A stretch of 64,000 bases of DNA, taken from positions 834,001-898,000 of the forward strand of contig NZ_CP092334.1 in the NCBI RefSeq assembly GCF_018595685.2. The letters are read 5' to 3'. This stretch comes from Flavihumibacter rivuli. Its GTDB lineage: Bacteria > Bacteroidota > Bacteroidia > Chitinophagales > Chitinophagaceae. The translations under genes and the position numbers were made by a program. The notes under the pieces are model-generated. The model was not told where the DNA came from. It worked only from the letters and a program-made list of their open reading frames with translations, and did not search any database. This document shows, piece by piece, positions 16,807-25,836 of the stretch (the first letter of the stretch is position 1; each line of letters starts with the position of its first letter).

Positions 16807-17859
16807 ATGAAGTTGGAAAGAATCTTATACCCCAAGATATGGTTGCTGCTGGTGACCTTGACCTGGTGCATTGGCTTAGCTCATGGCCAGCAATCCAATC
16901 AGGTTCTCGAGGAAGTTGACTCAGTTTATATTGAACCCCTGCCAGGGATATTGACCGGCAGGTTCTATTTTTCCCAGAAATATACTTCCATTCGCCTGGA
17001 AGGGAAGGAGGATGTAAGAGACCTGGTGTATTGGCCCAATACCACCCTGAACATGGGTATCGGTGTAACCTATAACCCTTTTTCACTTAACCTAGCCTAT
17101 GGCTTCCCCTTCATGAACAGGGACAAGGAAAAGGGCGAGACGCGTTACCTGGACCTACAGACACATGTCTATACGCGTCATTGGATCATGGATTTTTACG
17201 GGCAGTTGTACAAGGGATATTTCCTGCTGCCCAGGAGCCTTGGCCAGAGTGATAATGGGAAATATTACCTTCGGCCCGACCTGGGGGTTACCCTTCTTGG
17301 ACTCTCGGTTTTCTACCAGACCAATGGCCACAGGTTTTCCTACCGGGCTGCCATGCTGCAAAGTGAATGGCAAAAGAAGTCATCAGGAACCTGGCTGGTG
17401 GGCGGGGAGATCTATGCCGGATCATTTTCGGCGGATAGTTCCTTTATACCTGCTGAACTGACCGCGAGCTATTCGCAGGTGGGTATTGAAAAGGTAAGGT
17501 TCATTGAACTGGGACCTGGTGGCGGTTATGCCTATACGTTAGTGATCGATAAGCATTTCTTCATTATGGGTTCTGCTACCGTAACATTGGATATAGGCTT
17601 GTCAAGGGAGTTTAAGGAAGGCGGGACTTCTGATAAATTCATCTTCAATCCCAATCTTGGGTACAGGGGGGTGATTGGTTATAATAGCCATGACTGGAAT
17701 GTCAATCTGTCGATCGTAGGGAACAGGGTGTCTGTAAAAGGGGCCACTTCCAGCGATAAGTATATCTTCTCGGCCGGTAATTACAGGCTGACCCTGGCAA
17801 AGCGGTTCATCCCCGGACCTAAACTGAAACGAAAACTAAAATGGATCAAACCTGAATAA
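16807..17859 (+). CDS. DUF4421 family outer-membrane-type protein
   Basis: About 350 residues from the ATG at 16807, which gives a good signal peptide (MKLERILYPKIWLLLVTLTW..GLAHG-QQ). A GTG 81 bases upstream is in frame but would bury the signal. The mature protein matches the DUF4421 pattern: FYFSQKYTSIRL, a GVTYNPFSLNLAYGFPF strand pair, WIMDFYGQLYKGYFL, LGLSVFYQTNGHRFSYRAA, GPGGGYAYTLVIDKHFFIMGS. Alternating polar/hydrophobic strands suggest a beta-barrel of the outer membrane; function unknown. The serine hydrolase gene starts one base after its stop, so the two form an operon. Confidence 0.82.
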   Translation: MKLERILYPKIWLLLVTLTWCIGLAHGQQSNQVLEEVDSVYIEPLPGILTGRFYFSQKYTSIRLEGKEDVRDLVYWPNTTLNMGIGVTYNPFSLNLAYGFPFMNRDKEKGETRYLDLQTHVYTRHWIMDFYGQLYKGYFLLPRSLGQSDNGKYYLRPDLGVTLLGLSVFYQTNGHRFSYRAAMLQSEWQKKSSGTWLVGGEIYAGSFSADSSFIPAELTASYSQVGIEKVRFIELGPGGGYAYTLVIDKHFFIMGSATVTLDIGLSREFKEGGTSDKFIFNPNLGYRGVIGYNSHDWNVNLSIVGNRVSVKGATSSDKYIFSAGNYRLTLAKRFIPGPKLKRKLKWIKPE

Positions 17860-17860
17860 T

Positions 17861-19270
17861 ATGAGCGCTGTAAAGAATAAGACCGGAATTACCCTGAAGC
17901 GCCTGCTATTGGTGCTACTGGTAGCAGTATTGGTGTATGTTATCCGGTATGCATGGACATCATTCCCGATCGTTACCGGTTACGATGCCAAAATGATGTG
18001 CTCCTGTGTTTTCATCAGTGGCAGGGAAGAAGGATCTGTGATGGCGCAGGAATTGGGAGGCTTTCCCCTGAAACTGGCCAGTGTTAAGGTTGACCGGCAA
18101 TCAAGGGTGGTTACGGCCAGTATTGCCGGGATGGCAAAGCAAAAGGCGATCTACAGGGAAGGACTGGGCTGTACGCTGTTGAATGAACGTACCGAGCAGG
18201 AGATCAGCAAGCAGCAATTCCAGCTGGCAGCAAAGCCTATGGTGAACCAGGATACCATTGCCTGGCCCATGGGGGACCGTTTGCCGGATAGTTTACCCAC
18301 TGGCATTGACCGTAGCCTGCTTCACCAGGTCGTTCAATCCGCCTTTGCAGAATCGGATCCCGCTAAGCCAGTTCGAACCCGGGCCGTTGTTGTACTGTAC
18401 AAGGGACAGATCGTGGCAGAACAATATGCGCCCGGATTTGACCGGCACACCCCATTATTGAGCTGGTCGATGGCAAAGAGCGTGACCAGTGCCCTGACCG
18501 GAATTTTGGTAAAGCAGGGGAAGCTGTCCCTGAAAGACCCTGCTCCCGTACCGGAATGGTCTTCGGCTAAGGATGGCCGTGAGTCAATCACCCTGGAGCA
18601 GGTTTTACAGCAAACCACCGGCCTTGATTTCCTGGAGGATTATACCAAATCCTCAGATGCTACCGATATGTTGTTCCGTAAAGCCGATATGGGAGGATTC
18701 ACGGCATTGCATGGATTGAGGGAAAAGCCAGGCAGCAGGTTTTACTATTCCAGCGGCAATTCAAATGTGCTTTCCAGGATCATCAGGAAGGCCGTTGGGG
18801 AGAAAGACTACCATGCCTTTCCTGCTAAGGAATTGTTCCATAAAATTGGTATGTATAGTGCCATACTGGAACCTGATGCGAACGGGACCTATGTTGGTTC
18901 TTCCTATATGTGGGCGAATGCCCGCGATTGGGCGAGGTTTGGTTTACTCTTTCTCAATCAGGGTAAATGGGGCAATGAAGAAGTGCTTCCGGCATCCTGG
19001 GTTTACGCCTCCCTGCAACCCGCCCCTGCGGCACCACAGGGCGAATATGGTTATCAATGGTGGTTGAATGCCGGCCAGAAAGGTAACTCCGCAAACAAGC
19101 GGTTCCCTGATGTGCCCAATGATATGTTCACTGCAGATGGGTATGAAGGGCAGTACGTGTCGGTGATACCTTCTCGGTCATTGGTGGTGGTTAGGCTGGG
19201 GCAGACGCCGGGGGAGTGGTATGACCACAATAAGTTCCTGAGCAGGATAATTGAAGCCATAAGGCAATAA
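17861..19270 (+). CDS. membrane-anchored serine hydrolase (class C beta-lactamase fold)
   Basis: This 469-residue protein has one N-terminal TM helix (~13-34), a 100-residue extra domain with CSCVFISGRE, then a beta-lactamase/transpeptidase-like domain. Catalytic motifs are intact: Ser203-Met-Ala-Lys206 (SxxK), Tyr296-Ser-Ser-Gly-Asn, and DGYEGQ at the KTG-equivalent strand. Such proteins include penicillin-binding-protein-like esterases and peptidases of the cell envelope; the substrate is unknown. It begins one base after the DUF4421 stop and ends at a bidirectional terminator. The long insert before the catalytic domain resembles family members annotated as 6-aminohexanoate-dimer-hydrolase-like, but that is not evidence of that activity. 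Confidence 0.88.
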   Translation: MSAVKNKTGITLKRLLLVLLVAVLVYVIRYAWTSFPIVTGYDAKMMCSCVFISGREEGSVMAQELGGFPLKLASVKVDRQSRVVTASIAGMAKQKAIYREGLGCTLLNERTEQEISKQQFQLAAKPMVNQDTIAWPMGDRLPDSLPTGIDRSLLHQVVQSAFAESDPAKPVRTRAVVVLYKGQIVAEQYAPGFDRHTPLLSWSMAKSVTSALTGILVKQGKLSLKDPAPVPEWSSAKDGRESITLEQVLQQTTGLDFLEDYTKSSDATDMLFRKADMGGFTALHGLREKPGSRFYYSSGNSNVLSRIIRKAVGEKDYHAFPAKELFHKIGMYSAILEPDANGTYVGSSYMWANARDWARFGLLFLNQGKWGNEEVLPASWVYASLQPAPAAPQGEYGYQWWLNAGQKGNSANKRFPDVPNDMFTADGYEGQYVSVIPSRSLVVVRLGQTPGEWYDHNKFLSRIIEAIRQ

Positions 19271-19273
19271 AAG

Positions 19274-19305
19274 AAAAAGTCCGGAACATTTATTCCGGAC
19301 TTTTT
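19274..19305. terminator. bidirectional terminator between serine hydrolase and lactonase
   Basis: AAAAAGTCCGGAA..TTCCGGACTTTTT: a perfect stem with A and T runs on either side, so it can serve both convergent genes. Confidence 0.88.
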
Positions 19306-19312
19306 TTATCCA

Positions 19313-20443
19313 TTATTTTATAGGAAGTAGTTGTAAGCAGGATGGATTCCCTACAGTAATGGTTTTCCCGGTTGGGGTAAGTAAGCCTGTCTGGGCATCA
19401 CGCGCAAACACCACTATATTATCCGTATCCTGGTTGGCGACCAGCACATACTTCCCATCTGGCTCAATGATGAAGTTCCTTGGTTTCTTCCCGATCACAT
19501 CCTGGAAACCCACCAATTTTAGCATCCCATTAGCAGGGTCGATGCTAAAGATTGCCAGGTTATTCGCTTCGAACCTGTTGGAGGCATAAAGGAACTTGCC
19601 ATCAGGTGAAACATGGATATCAGCACTGCCCCTGGCACCGGTATAATTTTCCGGATGGGCATTGGTCTTCTGGAACCTTTCCAAACCGCCCTTCTGGTAA
19701 GTAAAAGCACTGATCATCCCGGATAATTCTTCAATAAGGTAAACCCATTTGCCATTGGGGTGGAAGCTGAGGTGCCTGGGGCCGCTTCCTGCATCTGCCT
19801 GGTAGGTATCGGGCTTAACGGCGTATAATGGCATACTCTTGGCGCCTTTCATGACACCATAGAAATGAACTTTATCAGTTCCCAGATCAGTCACCAACAG
19901 GTAGCGTTCATCTGGCGACAACACTGTTTGGTGCACATGTGGTTTATCCTGCCTCGCCGGATTGAGGCCTTTTCCCTGGTGACTGACCGGTTGCATATTT
20001 TCTGCAAGGCTGCCATCTTTGTTGGTGGCAATGGCAACCAGGCTGCCGCCGCCGTAATTGGCCACAAAAACCCATTTGCCATTTTCGGTAATGCTGATAT
20101 AACAGGGATAGTCGCCCTTGGTGGCCACTTTGTTCAGGAAGGTCAACTTCCCGGTATTCTTATCAAAGGCAAAAGCGCTGGCAAATCCAGGCTTCTTTTC
20201 ACCGTTCTCATTCACGGCGTAAAGGAACTGTCCGTTGGAACTCAGGGTCAGGTAGGAGGGGTTCTCTACTCCCTTGGCTGTATCAATTGGCGTAATGCTT
20301 CCATCAGCTGCATCAAATTTGTATACATAGATACCCTCGCTCTTCCCGGTAGTATAGGTGCCGGTGAAAAGGTAATACTGTTGGGCATGGGCAGCAGGTG
20401 CCAGGAATAAACTGCATAATAATCCTGTCAATAATTTTCGCAT
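19313..20443 (-). CDS. secreted lactonase-family seven-bladed beta-propeller (6-phosphogluconolactonase-like)
   Basis: This 376-residue protein has a signal peptide (MRKLLTGLLCSLFLAPAAHAQ) and repeated propeller blades. The YbhE/lactonase pattern is clear: YYLFTGTYTTGKSEGIYVYKFD, NPSYLTLSSNGQFLYAVNE, DYPCYISITENGKWVFVANYGGGS, HVHQTVLSPDERYLLVTDLGTDKV, GPRHLSFHPNGKWVYLIEE, SADIHVSPDGKFLYASNR and PRNFIIEPDGKYVLVANQDTDNI. Cytoplasmic relatives hydrolyse 6-phosphogluconolactone. The export signal makes that substrate unlikely here, so an extracytoplasmic sugar lactone or muconolactone is more plausible. Confidence 0.88.
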   Translation of the reverse strand: MRKLLTGLLCSLFLAPAAHAQQYYLFTGTYTTGKSEGIYVYKFDAADGSITPIDTAKGVENPSYLTLSSNGQFLYAVNENGEKKPGFASAFAFDKNTGKLTFLNKVATKGDYPCYISITENGKWVFVANYGGGSLVAIATNKDGSLAENMQPVSHQGKGLNPARQDKPHVHQTVLSPDERYLLVTDLGTDKVHFYGVMKGAKSMPLYAVKPDTYQADAGSGPRHLSFHPNGKWVYLIEELSGMISAFTYQKGGLERFQKTNAHPENYTGARGSADIHVSPDGKFLYASNRFEANNLAIFSIDPANGMLKLVGFQDVIGKKPRNFIIEPDGKYVLVANQDTDNIVVFARDAQTGLLTPTGKTITVGNPSCLQLLPIK

Positions 20444-20512
20444 AGTCCTTTTTTCTGAATGGTCAAGATAATAAGAGTTCGCTTATGGCTGGATAATTTG
20501 TTGTGTTAAATC

Positions 20513-21163
20513 CTAGGCCATCCGGTAGATCAGCAGGCATAATAAGGCCACCAATAAGGCAATCACCAGGGGATGGTATTTATCCCAGTAATATTGCCTT
20601 GCCTTTCTTTTCACTTCCTTATCTATTTGTAAAATCAGGTCATTGTTGGCAGCTGCGATGCGAACGAGTCGCTGTGCAATCGCTGGGATGAATTGGTAAT
20701 GGAGGGGGGCTATTGCTTTAAGGATGGCCTGAATGATGGCCGCATTGGTCTTTTCCTCGTTTTGTTCTGCCAGGATTTTTATATGCGGCTCATTAAGCAG
20801 CTGCAGTACCTGGTTGTTCAGCGCCTCATGGTTCATCCGGAAAATATCGACCTGCTGGACATGGGTGGCGATCTGCCTGGCTTCCTTCAATAACTGCATG
20901 GGGGTTACCGGCTGGTAGCGAAAAGATCGTTTGCCGTTCTGGCCAAATACCTGCCGCTGGTAATGGTATTCATTCCTTTTGGAGGGATTCGATAATACCT
21001 CGTAGGCTTCCTGGATTTCCCTGAAATGATGGATGGCATAAGGGTTGCCCACGTTTTTGTCGGGGTGGAAACGCATGGCCAGCTTGCGGTAGGCCCGCTT
21101 GATCTCTGCCTCACTTGCATCGGGATGGATCTCTAATATTTCGTAATAGTCCTTAATGCGCAT
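20513..21163 (-). CDS. J-domain protein with C-terminal membrane anchor
   Basis: This 216-residue protein has an N-terminal J-domain with His33-Pro34-Asp35 ([32 protein letters not shown]), so it should stimulate a DnaK-type ATPase. It lacks the Gly/Phe region, zinc finger and client-binding domains of true DnaJ. The middle is helical with no known family. A single hydrophobic helix (~197-214, [19 protein letters not shown]) ends the protein and would tether it to the inner membrane with the J-domain in the cytoplasm. It is divergent from the deacetylase gene. Confidence 0.88.
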   Translation of the reverse strand: MRIKDYYEILEIHPDASEAEIKRAYRKLAMRFHPDKNVGNPYAIHHFREIQEAYEVLSNPSKRNEYHYQRQVFGQNGKRSFRYQPVTPMQLLKEARQIATHVQQVDIFRMNHEALNNQVLQLLNEPHIKILAEQNEEKTNAAIIQAILKAIAPLHYQFIPAIAQRLVRIAAANNDLILQIDKEVKRKARQYYWDKYHPLVIALLVALLCLLIYRMA

Positions 21164-21198
21164 CAGGAGGGTAAAGTTAAGTCAATCCATTCCTAAAT

Positions 21199-21236
21199 GG
21201 GGATAAAAGCCTTGCCTGCAAGGCAAGAAAATCCCC
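21199..21236 (+). other. nested stem-loop upstream of the polysaccharide deacetylase
   Basis: The outer arms GGGGAT (21199-21204) and ATCCCC (21231-21236) enclose an inner stem CTTGCC-tgcaa-GGCAAG (21211-21227). It lies 33 bases before the ATG at 21269. Confidence 0.5.
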
Positions 21237-21268
21237 TTATTTTCGTTCTTCAGGAAATCTGGTATCTT

Positions 21269-22174
21269 ATGAAAAGGCGTATTAATAGCAGGAAAGTGCA
21301 GCTGGTTTTGGGAATGTTAACAGCACTGACCATAGCAGGTTGCGACTGGAAGCCGGGTGGCTCTCCCGCATCCATTTTAACAGTATCCGGTGCCCATGAT
21401 GGGGAGGCTAAAACCAATGAAGCCCCGCCGGCGAAGGAAATGTCGGCTCCCGAACGCAAAGCATTAGCTGCAACAGCTGAAGAGATCATGGCCCGGCCAC
21501 AAGTGCCTGTGCTTTGTTACCACCAGGTCAGGGATTACAGGCCAACGGATTCCCGTTCGGCAAAAGATTATATAGTTCCCCCTGCTGTTTTCCAGGCGCA
21601 AATGAAAGCACTGGCCGATAGCGGTTATACTACGATCCTTCCAGACCAGTTACAGCGATACCTCCTCTATGGGGAAGAGCTTCCCGCCAAACCGGTCATG
21701 ATCACATTTGATGATGGCTGCGATGAGCAATACACCGTGGCTAAGGATGTTTTGCAGCCCTTACAATTCAAGGCGGCATTCTTCATCATGACTGTTTCCA
21801 TGAACCGTCCCAACTTTATGAGTGCCGAACAGATCAGGGACCTGCATACACAGGGGCATACCATTGGCCTGCATACCTGGGACCACCATAGTGTGAAACA
21901 ATACGAGGGTGAAGATTGGCAAAAGCAAGTGGAACAACCGAGGCTGCAATTAGAAAAGATCATTGGTCAGCAGGTGAAATATTTCGCCTATCCTTTCGGG
22001 TTATGGAACAAGGAAGCTATCCCTCATTTAAAAGATAAAGGATTGGAAGCTGCTTATCAATTATCTACTGCCCGTGATAGCCAGGAACCATTGTACACCA
22101 TTAGGAGGATCATTGTCCCGGGTGAATGGGGTGGGGCGGCTTTGATCAAAAGAATGAATGCCTCATTTGACTGA
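21269..22174 (+). CDS. polysaccharide deacetylase (NodB domain) lipoprotein
   Basis: About 301 residues from the ATG at 21269, which gives a lipoprotein signal (lipobox LTIAGC). An earlier ATG at 21197 would add 24 non-signal residues. The NodB homology domain carries the TFDDG metal/base motif (Asp148-Asp149 in this numbering), the HTWDHH histidine ligand motif and the YFAYPFG segment. Carbohydrate esterase family 4 enzymes N- or O-deacetylate polysaccharides such as peptidoglycan, chitin or exopolysaccharide. Here the enzyme would be lipid-anchored outside the cytoplasm. A linker rich in Pro/Ala/Glu follows the lipid site. Which polymer is acted on cannot be told. Confidence 0.9.
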   Translation: MKRRINSRKVQLVLGMLTALTIAGCDWKPGGSPASILTVSGAHDGEAKTNEAPPAKEMSAPERKALAATAEEIMARPQVPVLCYHQVRDYRPTDSRSAKDYIVPPAVFQAQMKALADSGYTTILPDQLQRYLLYGEELPAKPVMITFDDGCDEQYTVAKDVLQPLQFKAAFFIMTVSMNRPNFMSAEQIRDLHTQGHTIGLHTWDHHSVKQYEGEDWQKQVEQPRLQLEKIIGQQVKYFAYPFGLWNKEAIPHLKDKGLEAAYQLSTARDSQEPLYTIRRIIVPGEWGGAALIKRMNASFD

Positions 22175-22196
22175 GATGGACTTAAGAGATTGCAAT

Positions 22197-22230
22197 AAAA
22201 AACGCGGTTGGGTTTCCAGCCGCGTTTTTT
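22197..22230. terminator. bidirectional terminator between deacetylase and alcohol dehydrogenase
   Basis: AAAAAACGCGG and CCGCGTTTTTT flank an inner TTGG/CCAG extension, giving a 9-bp stem with one G-U pair and T runs in both directions. Confidence 0.88.
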
Positions 22231-22274
22231 ATTTGTGTGACTTCTTTGGGAAGAAGCTTTTATCCTGGCTATGC

Positions 22275-23324
22275 TTAATCTTTTAGGGAGGCCGTGTCGA
22301 TCACAAACCTGTAACGAACATCACCCTTCAGCATCCGGTCGTAAGCTTCATTGATCTTTTGGATAGGGATCAGTTCAATGTCCGATACGATATTGTGTTC
22401 CCCGCAATAGTCCAGCATTTCCTGGGTCTCAGGTAAACCACCGATCAGCGAACCCCCGATACTTCTCCTGTTCAGGATCAGGTTGAAAGCAGGAACCTGT
22501 GCGGGTGCAGGTGGTGCGCCCACGCAGATCATGGTTCCATTGGTCCTTAACATGTTCAGGTAAACATTATAGTCGTGCGGGGCAGAAACCGTATCGATGA
22601 TGAAGTCAAAGTAATTGGTGTGCTGCTTCATTCCCTCTTTATCACTTGTCAGCAAAAATTTATGCGCTCCCAATCTTTTGGCATCGGCTTCCTTGGAAGG
22701 TGATCCGCTGAGCATGGTTACTTCCGCACCGAAGGAGACTGCAAATTTCACTGCCATATGACCCAGTCCTCCCAGTCCAAGTACACCAACCCTATGGCCT
22801 TTACCCACTTTCCAGTAGCGAAGGGGGGAATAGGTGGTGATGCCGGCGCAGAGCAATGGGGCAACAGCAGCCAGGTCAAGGTTAGAGGGGACTTTCAGGG
22901 TAAAAGCCTCATCTACTACAATGAGGGTGGAATAGCCGCCATAGGTTGGGGTTTTGCCATCCCTCTCCAGGGCATTGTAGGTCCCTACGGAGCCATTCTC
23001 ACAAAATTGTTCAAGGCCTTCCTTGCAGTTGTGGCATTCGCGGCAGGAATCTACCAGGCATCCAACACCGGCGAGATCCCCCACCTTAAACTTCTTCACA
23101 TGATCCCCTACACGGGTTACCTTGCCAACGATCTCGTGGCCGGGGACCATGGGGAAGATGGAGTTTCCCCATTCATTACGGGCCTGGTGGATGTCCGAAT
23201 GACAAACACCGCAATACAGAATTTCAATTTCTACATCGTGCGGCCCAGGTTCCCTCCGGTCGATAGAGAAAGGTGCCAGTGGGGTGGCAGCGTCCTGTGC
23301 AGCATACGCATGGATATTCTTCAT
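22275..23324 (-). CDS. zinc-dependent NADP(H) alcohol/aldehyde reductase (CAD/YahK-like)
   Basis: 349 residues of the medium-chain dehydrogenase family. The catalytic zinc site is present (GVCHSD, then GHEIVGKV). The structural zinc cysteines follow C-x2-C-x2-C-x7-C (CRECHNCKEGLEQFC), and the Rossmann motif is GLGGLGH. SGSPSK after the second strand suits NADPH rather than NADH. Overall it resembles cinnamyl-alcohol-type reductases such as YahK, which reduce many aldehydes; the physiological substrate is unknown. It is monocistronic and shares a 193-base divergent region with the DHFR-like gene. Confidence 0.93.
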   Translation of the reverse strand: MKNIHAYAAQDAATPLAPFSIDRREPGPHDVEIEILYCGVCHSDIHQARNEWGNSIFPMVPGHEIVGKVTRVGDHVKKFKVGDLAGVGCLVDSCRECHNCKEGLEQFCENGSVGTYNALERDGKTPTYGGYSTLIVVDEAFTLKVPSNLDLAAVAPLLCAGITTYSPLRYWKVGKGHRVGVLGLGGLGHMAVKFAVSFGAEVTMLSGSPSKEADAKRLGAHKFLLTSDKEGMKQHTNYFDFIIDTVSAPHDYNVYLNMLRTNGTMICVGAPPAPAQVPAFNLILNRRSIGGSLIGGLPETQEMLDYCGEHNIVSDIELIPIQKINEAYDRMLKGDVRYRFVIDTASLKD

Positions 23325-23517
23325 GTTGTATTATTTTGAATAGTCAACAAATGACAAGAGCCTGGGTTGAAATTTTTTGGCAACAAGGATGCAAAAACGA
23401 CTTTCCTATTCTTTTCAGATAATAGCCGTTAATAAAGGTAAACAATAGGTTCTTCAAAATCCTCGGGTCAGGTGGATAGCCTGGGCTAATTTCGCATCCT
23501 TATCAACAAACCTAACT

Positions 23518-24051
23518 ATGGAAAGAAAAGTCATTGTGTATATCGCAGCCAGCCTTGATGGATATATTGCCAAACCAGGTGATGACCTGTCCTTCCTGGG
23601 TACCGTTCAGAAGGAAGGGGAAGATTATGGGTATGGTCAGTTTGTGAGTGGGGTGGATACGGTCATTGTCGGCCGCAAGACCTACGATTGGGTTATGAAT
23701 GCCGTTCCTGAATTCCCCCATGCTGATAAGGAAACTTATGTTGTTACCAGGCAACCGAGGGAAGCAATAGGTAATACAAGATTTTATTCCGGGTCATTGA
23801 AAGAGCTGGTTCAGCAATTGAAATCGGTTCCCGGCAAGAACATATTTGTAGATGGCGGTGCTGAGTTGGTGAATGCCATGCTGCGGGAGGACCTTGTTGA
23901 TGAATTGATAGTATCTGTCGTGCCCGTAATGGTTGGGGAGGGAGTAAGGTTGTTCAAGGAAGGTATCCCGGAGCGCCAGTGGAAACACCTTTCCACCAGG
24001 TCTTATGATACAGGCCTGGTGCAATCACATTATGTCCTTTCCCATAAATAG
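23518..24051 (+). CDS. dihydrofolate reductase-fold protein (RibD C-terminal family)
   Basis: This 177-residue protein matches the RibD_C/DHFR-like group: VIVYIAASLDGYIAKP, TVIVGRKTYDWV, the strand ETYVVTRQ, IFVDGGAELVNAMLREDLVDELIVSVVPVMVGEGVRLF. The NADPH-binding GG pair is conserved. These stand-alone proteins are often labelled dihydrofolate reductase or deaminase-reductase, but activity is proven for few of them and folate use should not be assumed. It is single-gene, divergent from the alcohol dehydrogenase. Confidence 0.86.
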   Translation: MERKVIVYIAASLDGYIAKPGDDLSFLGTVQKEGEDYGYGQFVSGVDTVIVGRKTYDWVMNAVPEFPHADKETYVVTRQPREAIGNTRFYSGSLKELVQQLKSVPGKNIFVDGGAELVNAMLREDLVDELIVSVVPVMVGEGVRLFKEGIPERQWKHLSTRSYDTGLVQSHYVLSHK

Positions 24052-24140
24052 GGTGGAGGGGTAATTGGTTCTGCGGATTTTTTAGGTGCAACGTATTATT
24101 TCAGCCTTAATTGCGTTATAGGGATGTAAAATCCCATCCC

Positions 24141-25751
24141 TTGAAAAAAATTTTATTGCCCATTTGTTTGTTTTGGGGTTCCCAGCTGTCTTTTGCCCAA
24201 CCCTCTATGGATAAGGATACGGCAAAACTGAAGCCCCAGAAAGAAAATGTTATTACTGCATCTACCATTATCAAGATCGAGAACCTTGGGGAAAATATCA
24301 ACTCGGACCTCAATGAATTGAGGCCTACTATTTCCCCGGACGGCAACCTCCTGTTTTTTATCTGTGAAAACCATCCGGCCAATTCAAAATACCGGACCAT
24401 TCCTAATTCCCAGGATATCTGGTTCTCTGAGCGCGACAGTTCTGGTAACTGGAGCGAAGCAAGGCATTTGTCCTATCCATTGAATACGGTGCATTATAAT
24501 GCAGTGTATTCGATCTCTCCCGATAACAACCGGATCCTGATCCGGGGTGCTTTCCTGAAAGGGGCATTTGATGCCAGGGGCCTGAGCATTTGCGTGCTGC
24601 AGGAAGATGGCCGTTTCAGTGAGCCGGAAGCCCTTGCCATTAAAAACTATTACAAGTATGACCGGGGCTTGACAACAGGGGCTTACCTTGCCCACAATGG
24701 CAAGACCCTCTTGCTGTATATGAGTCCCGAAAAAGGCAGTGCGCTTAATGATATTTTTGTCAGTTTCCTGAATAATGATGGTACCTGGACCGAACCCAAA
24801 TCACTTGGCAAAAAGATCAATGCGCCCGATACGGATGAAATGACACCATACCTGGCAGCTGACGGGAAGACCCTCTACTTTAGCAGCAACCGGCCCGGAG
24901 GAGTGGGCGACAATGATATCTATATGACCAAGAGGCTGGATGATACATGGCAGAAATGGTCAGACCCGGTAAACCTGGGTGAGCCTATCAATACACCCGA
25001 CTGGGATGCCTTCTTTACTATGGATGCAGGTGGGGAATATGCTTACCTGACCACGAAGAGCAGTGGATTCGGGGAAAGTGATATCGTGAGGGTCAAGCTG
25101 ATGGAAAAGGAGAAGCCAGATCCGGTAGTGCTGGTCAGTGGGAATGTATACAATCTCAAAACGAAGGAACCCCTTAGTGCCACCCTGATCTATGAAACGC
25201 TTCCCGATGGAACTGTAGTAGGCAATGGTATTTCCAGTGCCCTTGACGGCTCTTTCAAGATCGTGCTGCCCTATGATAAGAATTACAGTATCCGGGCATC
25301 GGCTGATAAGTTCTTCTCCATTTCAGAAAACCTGATGCTCGACTCACTCATCAAAGAAGGCTATAAGGAGATCCATAAGGACCTCTACCTGGCGCCAATT
25401 GAGATCGGCCAGGTATTCAGGCTCAATAATGTGTTCTTTGATTTTGATAAGTGGGACCTGCGGCCCGAGTCCTTTGTTGAATTGGATAGGGTAGTGAAGT
25501 TCCTGAATGAGAACCCCAGCATTGTCATTGAGATGAGTGCGCATACTGATAGCCGTGGTTCCGATGACTACAATTTCAGGCTTAGTGATAACAGGGCGAG
25601 GTCGGTAATGGAATATATCCTCTCCAAGGGTATTGGCAAGGACCGCATCACCTCCCAGGGGTATGGGGAAACCAAGCCTGTTGTTCCCAACGATTCTGAA
25701 GAGAATATGCAGTTGAACCGGAGGGTTGAATTCAAGATCATCCGCAACTGA
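24141..25751 (+). CDS. OmpA-family protein with PD40/WD40-like propeller
   Basis: About 536 residues. A TTG at 24141 gives a clean signal peptide (KKILLPICLFWGSQLSFAQ). Another TTG at 24111 is in frame directly after a stop codon, and there is no ATG before residue ~30. The mature part has PD40 repeats (~55-340; LRPTISPDGNLLFF, DEMTPYLAADGKTLYFSSNRPGG, INTPDWDAFFTMDAGGEYAYLTTKSSG), then a carboxypeptidase-regulatory-like beta-sandwich (~345-430). A C-terminal OmpA peptidoglycan-binding domain (FFDFDKWDLRPES, SAHTDSRGSDDYNFRLSDNRA, GYGETKPVVPN, NRRVEF) completes it. This layout is common in Bacteroidota and probably links peptidoglycan to the outer membrane. Confidence 0.93.
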   Translation: MKKILLPICLFWGSQLSFAQPSMDKDTAKLKPQKENVITASTIIKIENLGENINSDLNELRPTISPDGNLLFFICENHPANSKYRTIPNSQDIWFSERDSSGNWSEARHLSYPLNTVHYNAVYSISPDNNRILIRGAFLKGAFDARGLSICVLQEDGRFSEPEALAIKNYYKYDRGLTTGAYLAHNGKTLLLYMSPEKGSALNDIFVSFLNNDGTWTEPKSLGKKINAPDTDEMTPYLAADGKTLYFSSNRPGGVGDNDIYMTKRLDDTWQKWSDPVNLGEPINTPDWDAFFTMDAGGEYAYLTTKSSGFGESDIVRVKLMEKEKPDPVVLVSGNVYNLKTKEPLSATLIYETLPDGTVVGNGISSALDGSFKIVLPYDKNYSIRASADKFFSISENLMLDSLIKEGYKEIHKDLYLAPIEIGQVFRLNNVFFDFDKWDLRPESFVELDRVVKFLNENPSIVIEMSAHTDSRGSDDYNFRLSDNRARSVMEYILSKGIGKDRITSQGYGETKPVVPNDSEENMQLNRRVEFKIIRN

Positions 25752-25772
25752 TGATCAGTATAAGTATAAATG

Positions 25773-25804
25773 GAAACGGTTCCCGCTAAGGGAACCGTTT
25801 CTTT
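25773..25804 (+). terminator. intrinsic terminator after the OmpA-family gene
   Basis: A perfect 12-bp stem GAAACGGTTCCC / GGGAACCGTTTC with a 5-base loop, followed by TTT. The minus side lacks a T run. Confidence 0.78.
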
Positions 25805-25836
25805 ATGGGTAAGTTTTAAATGCTAGTCAGTAATGA

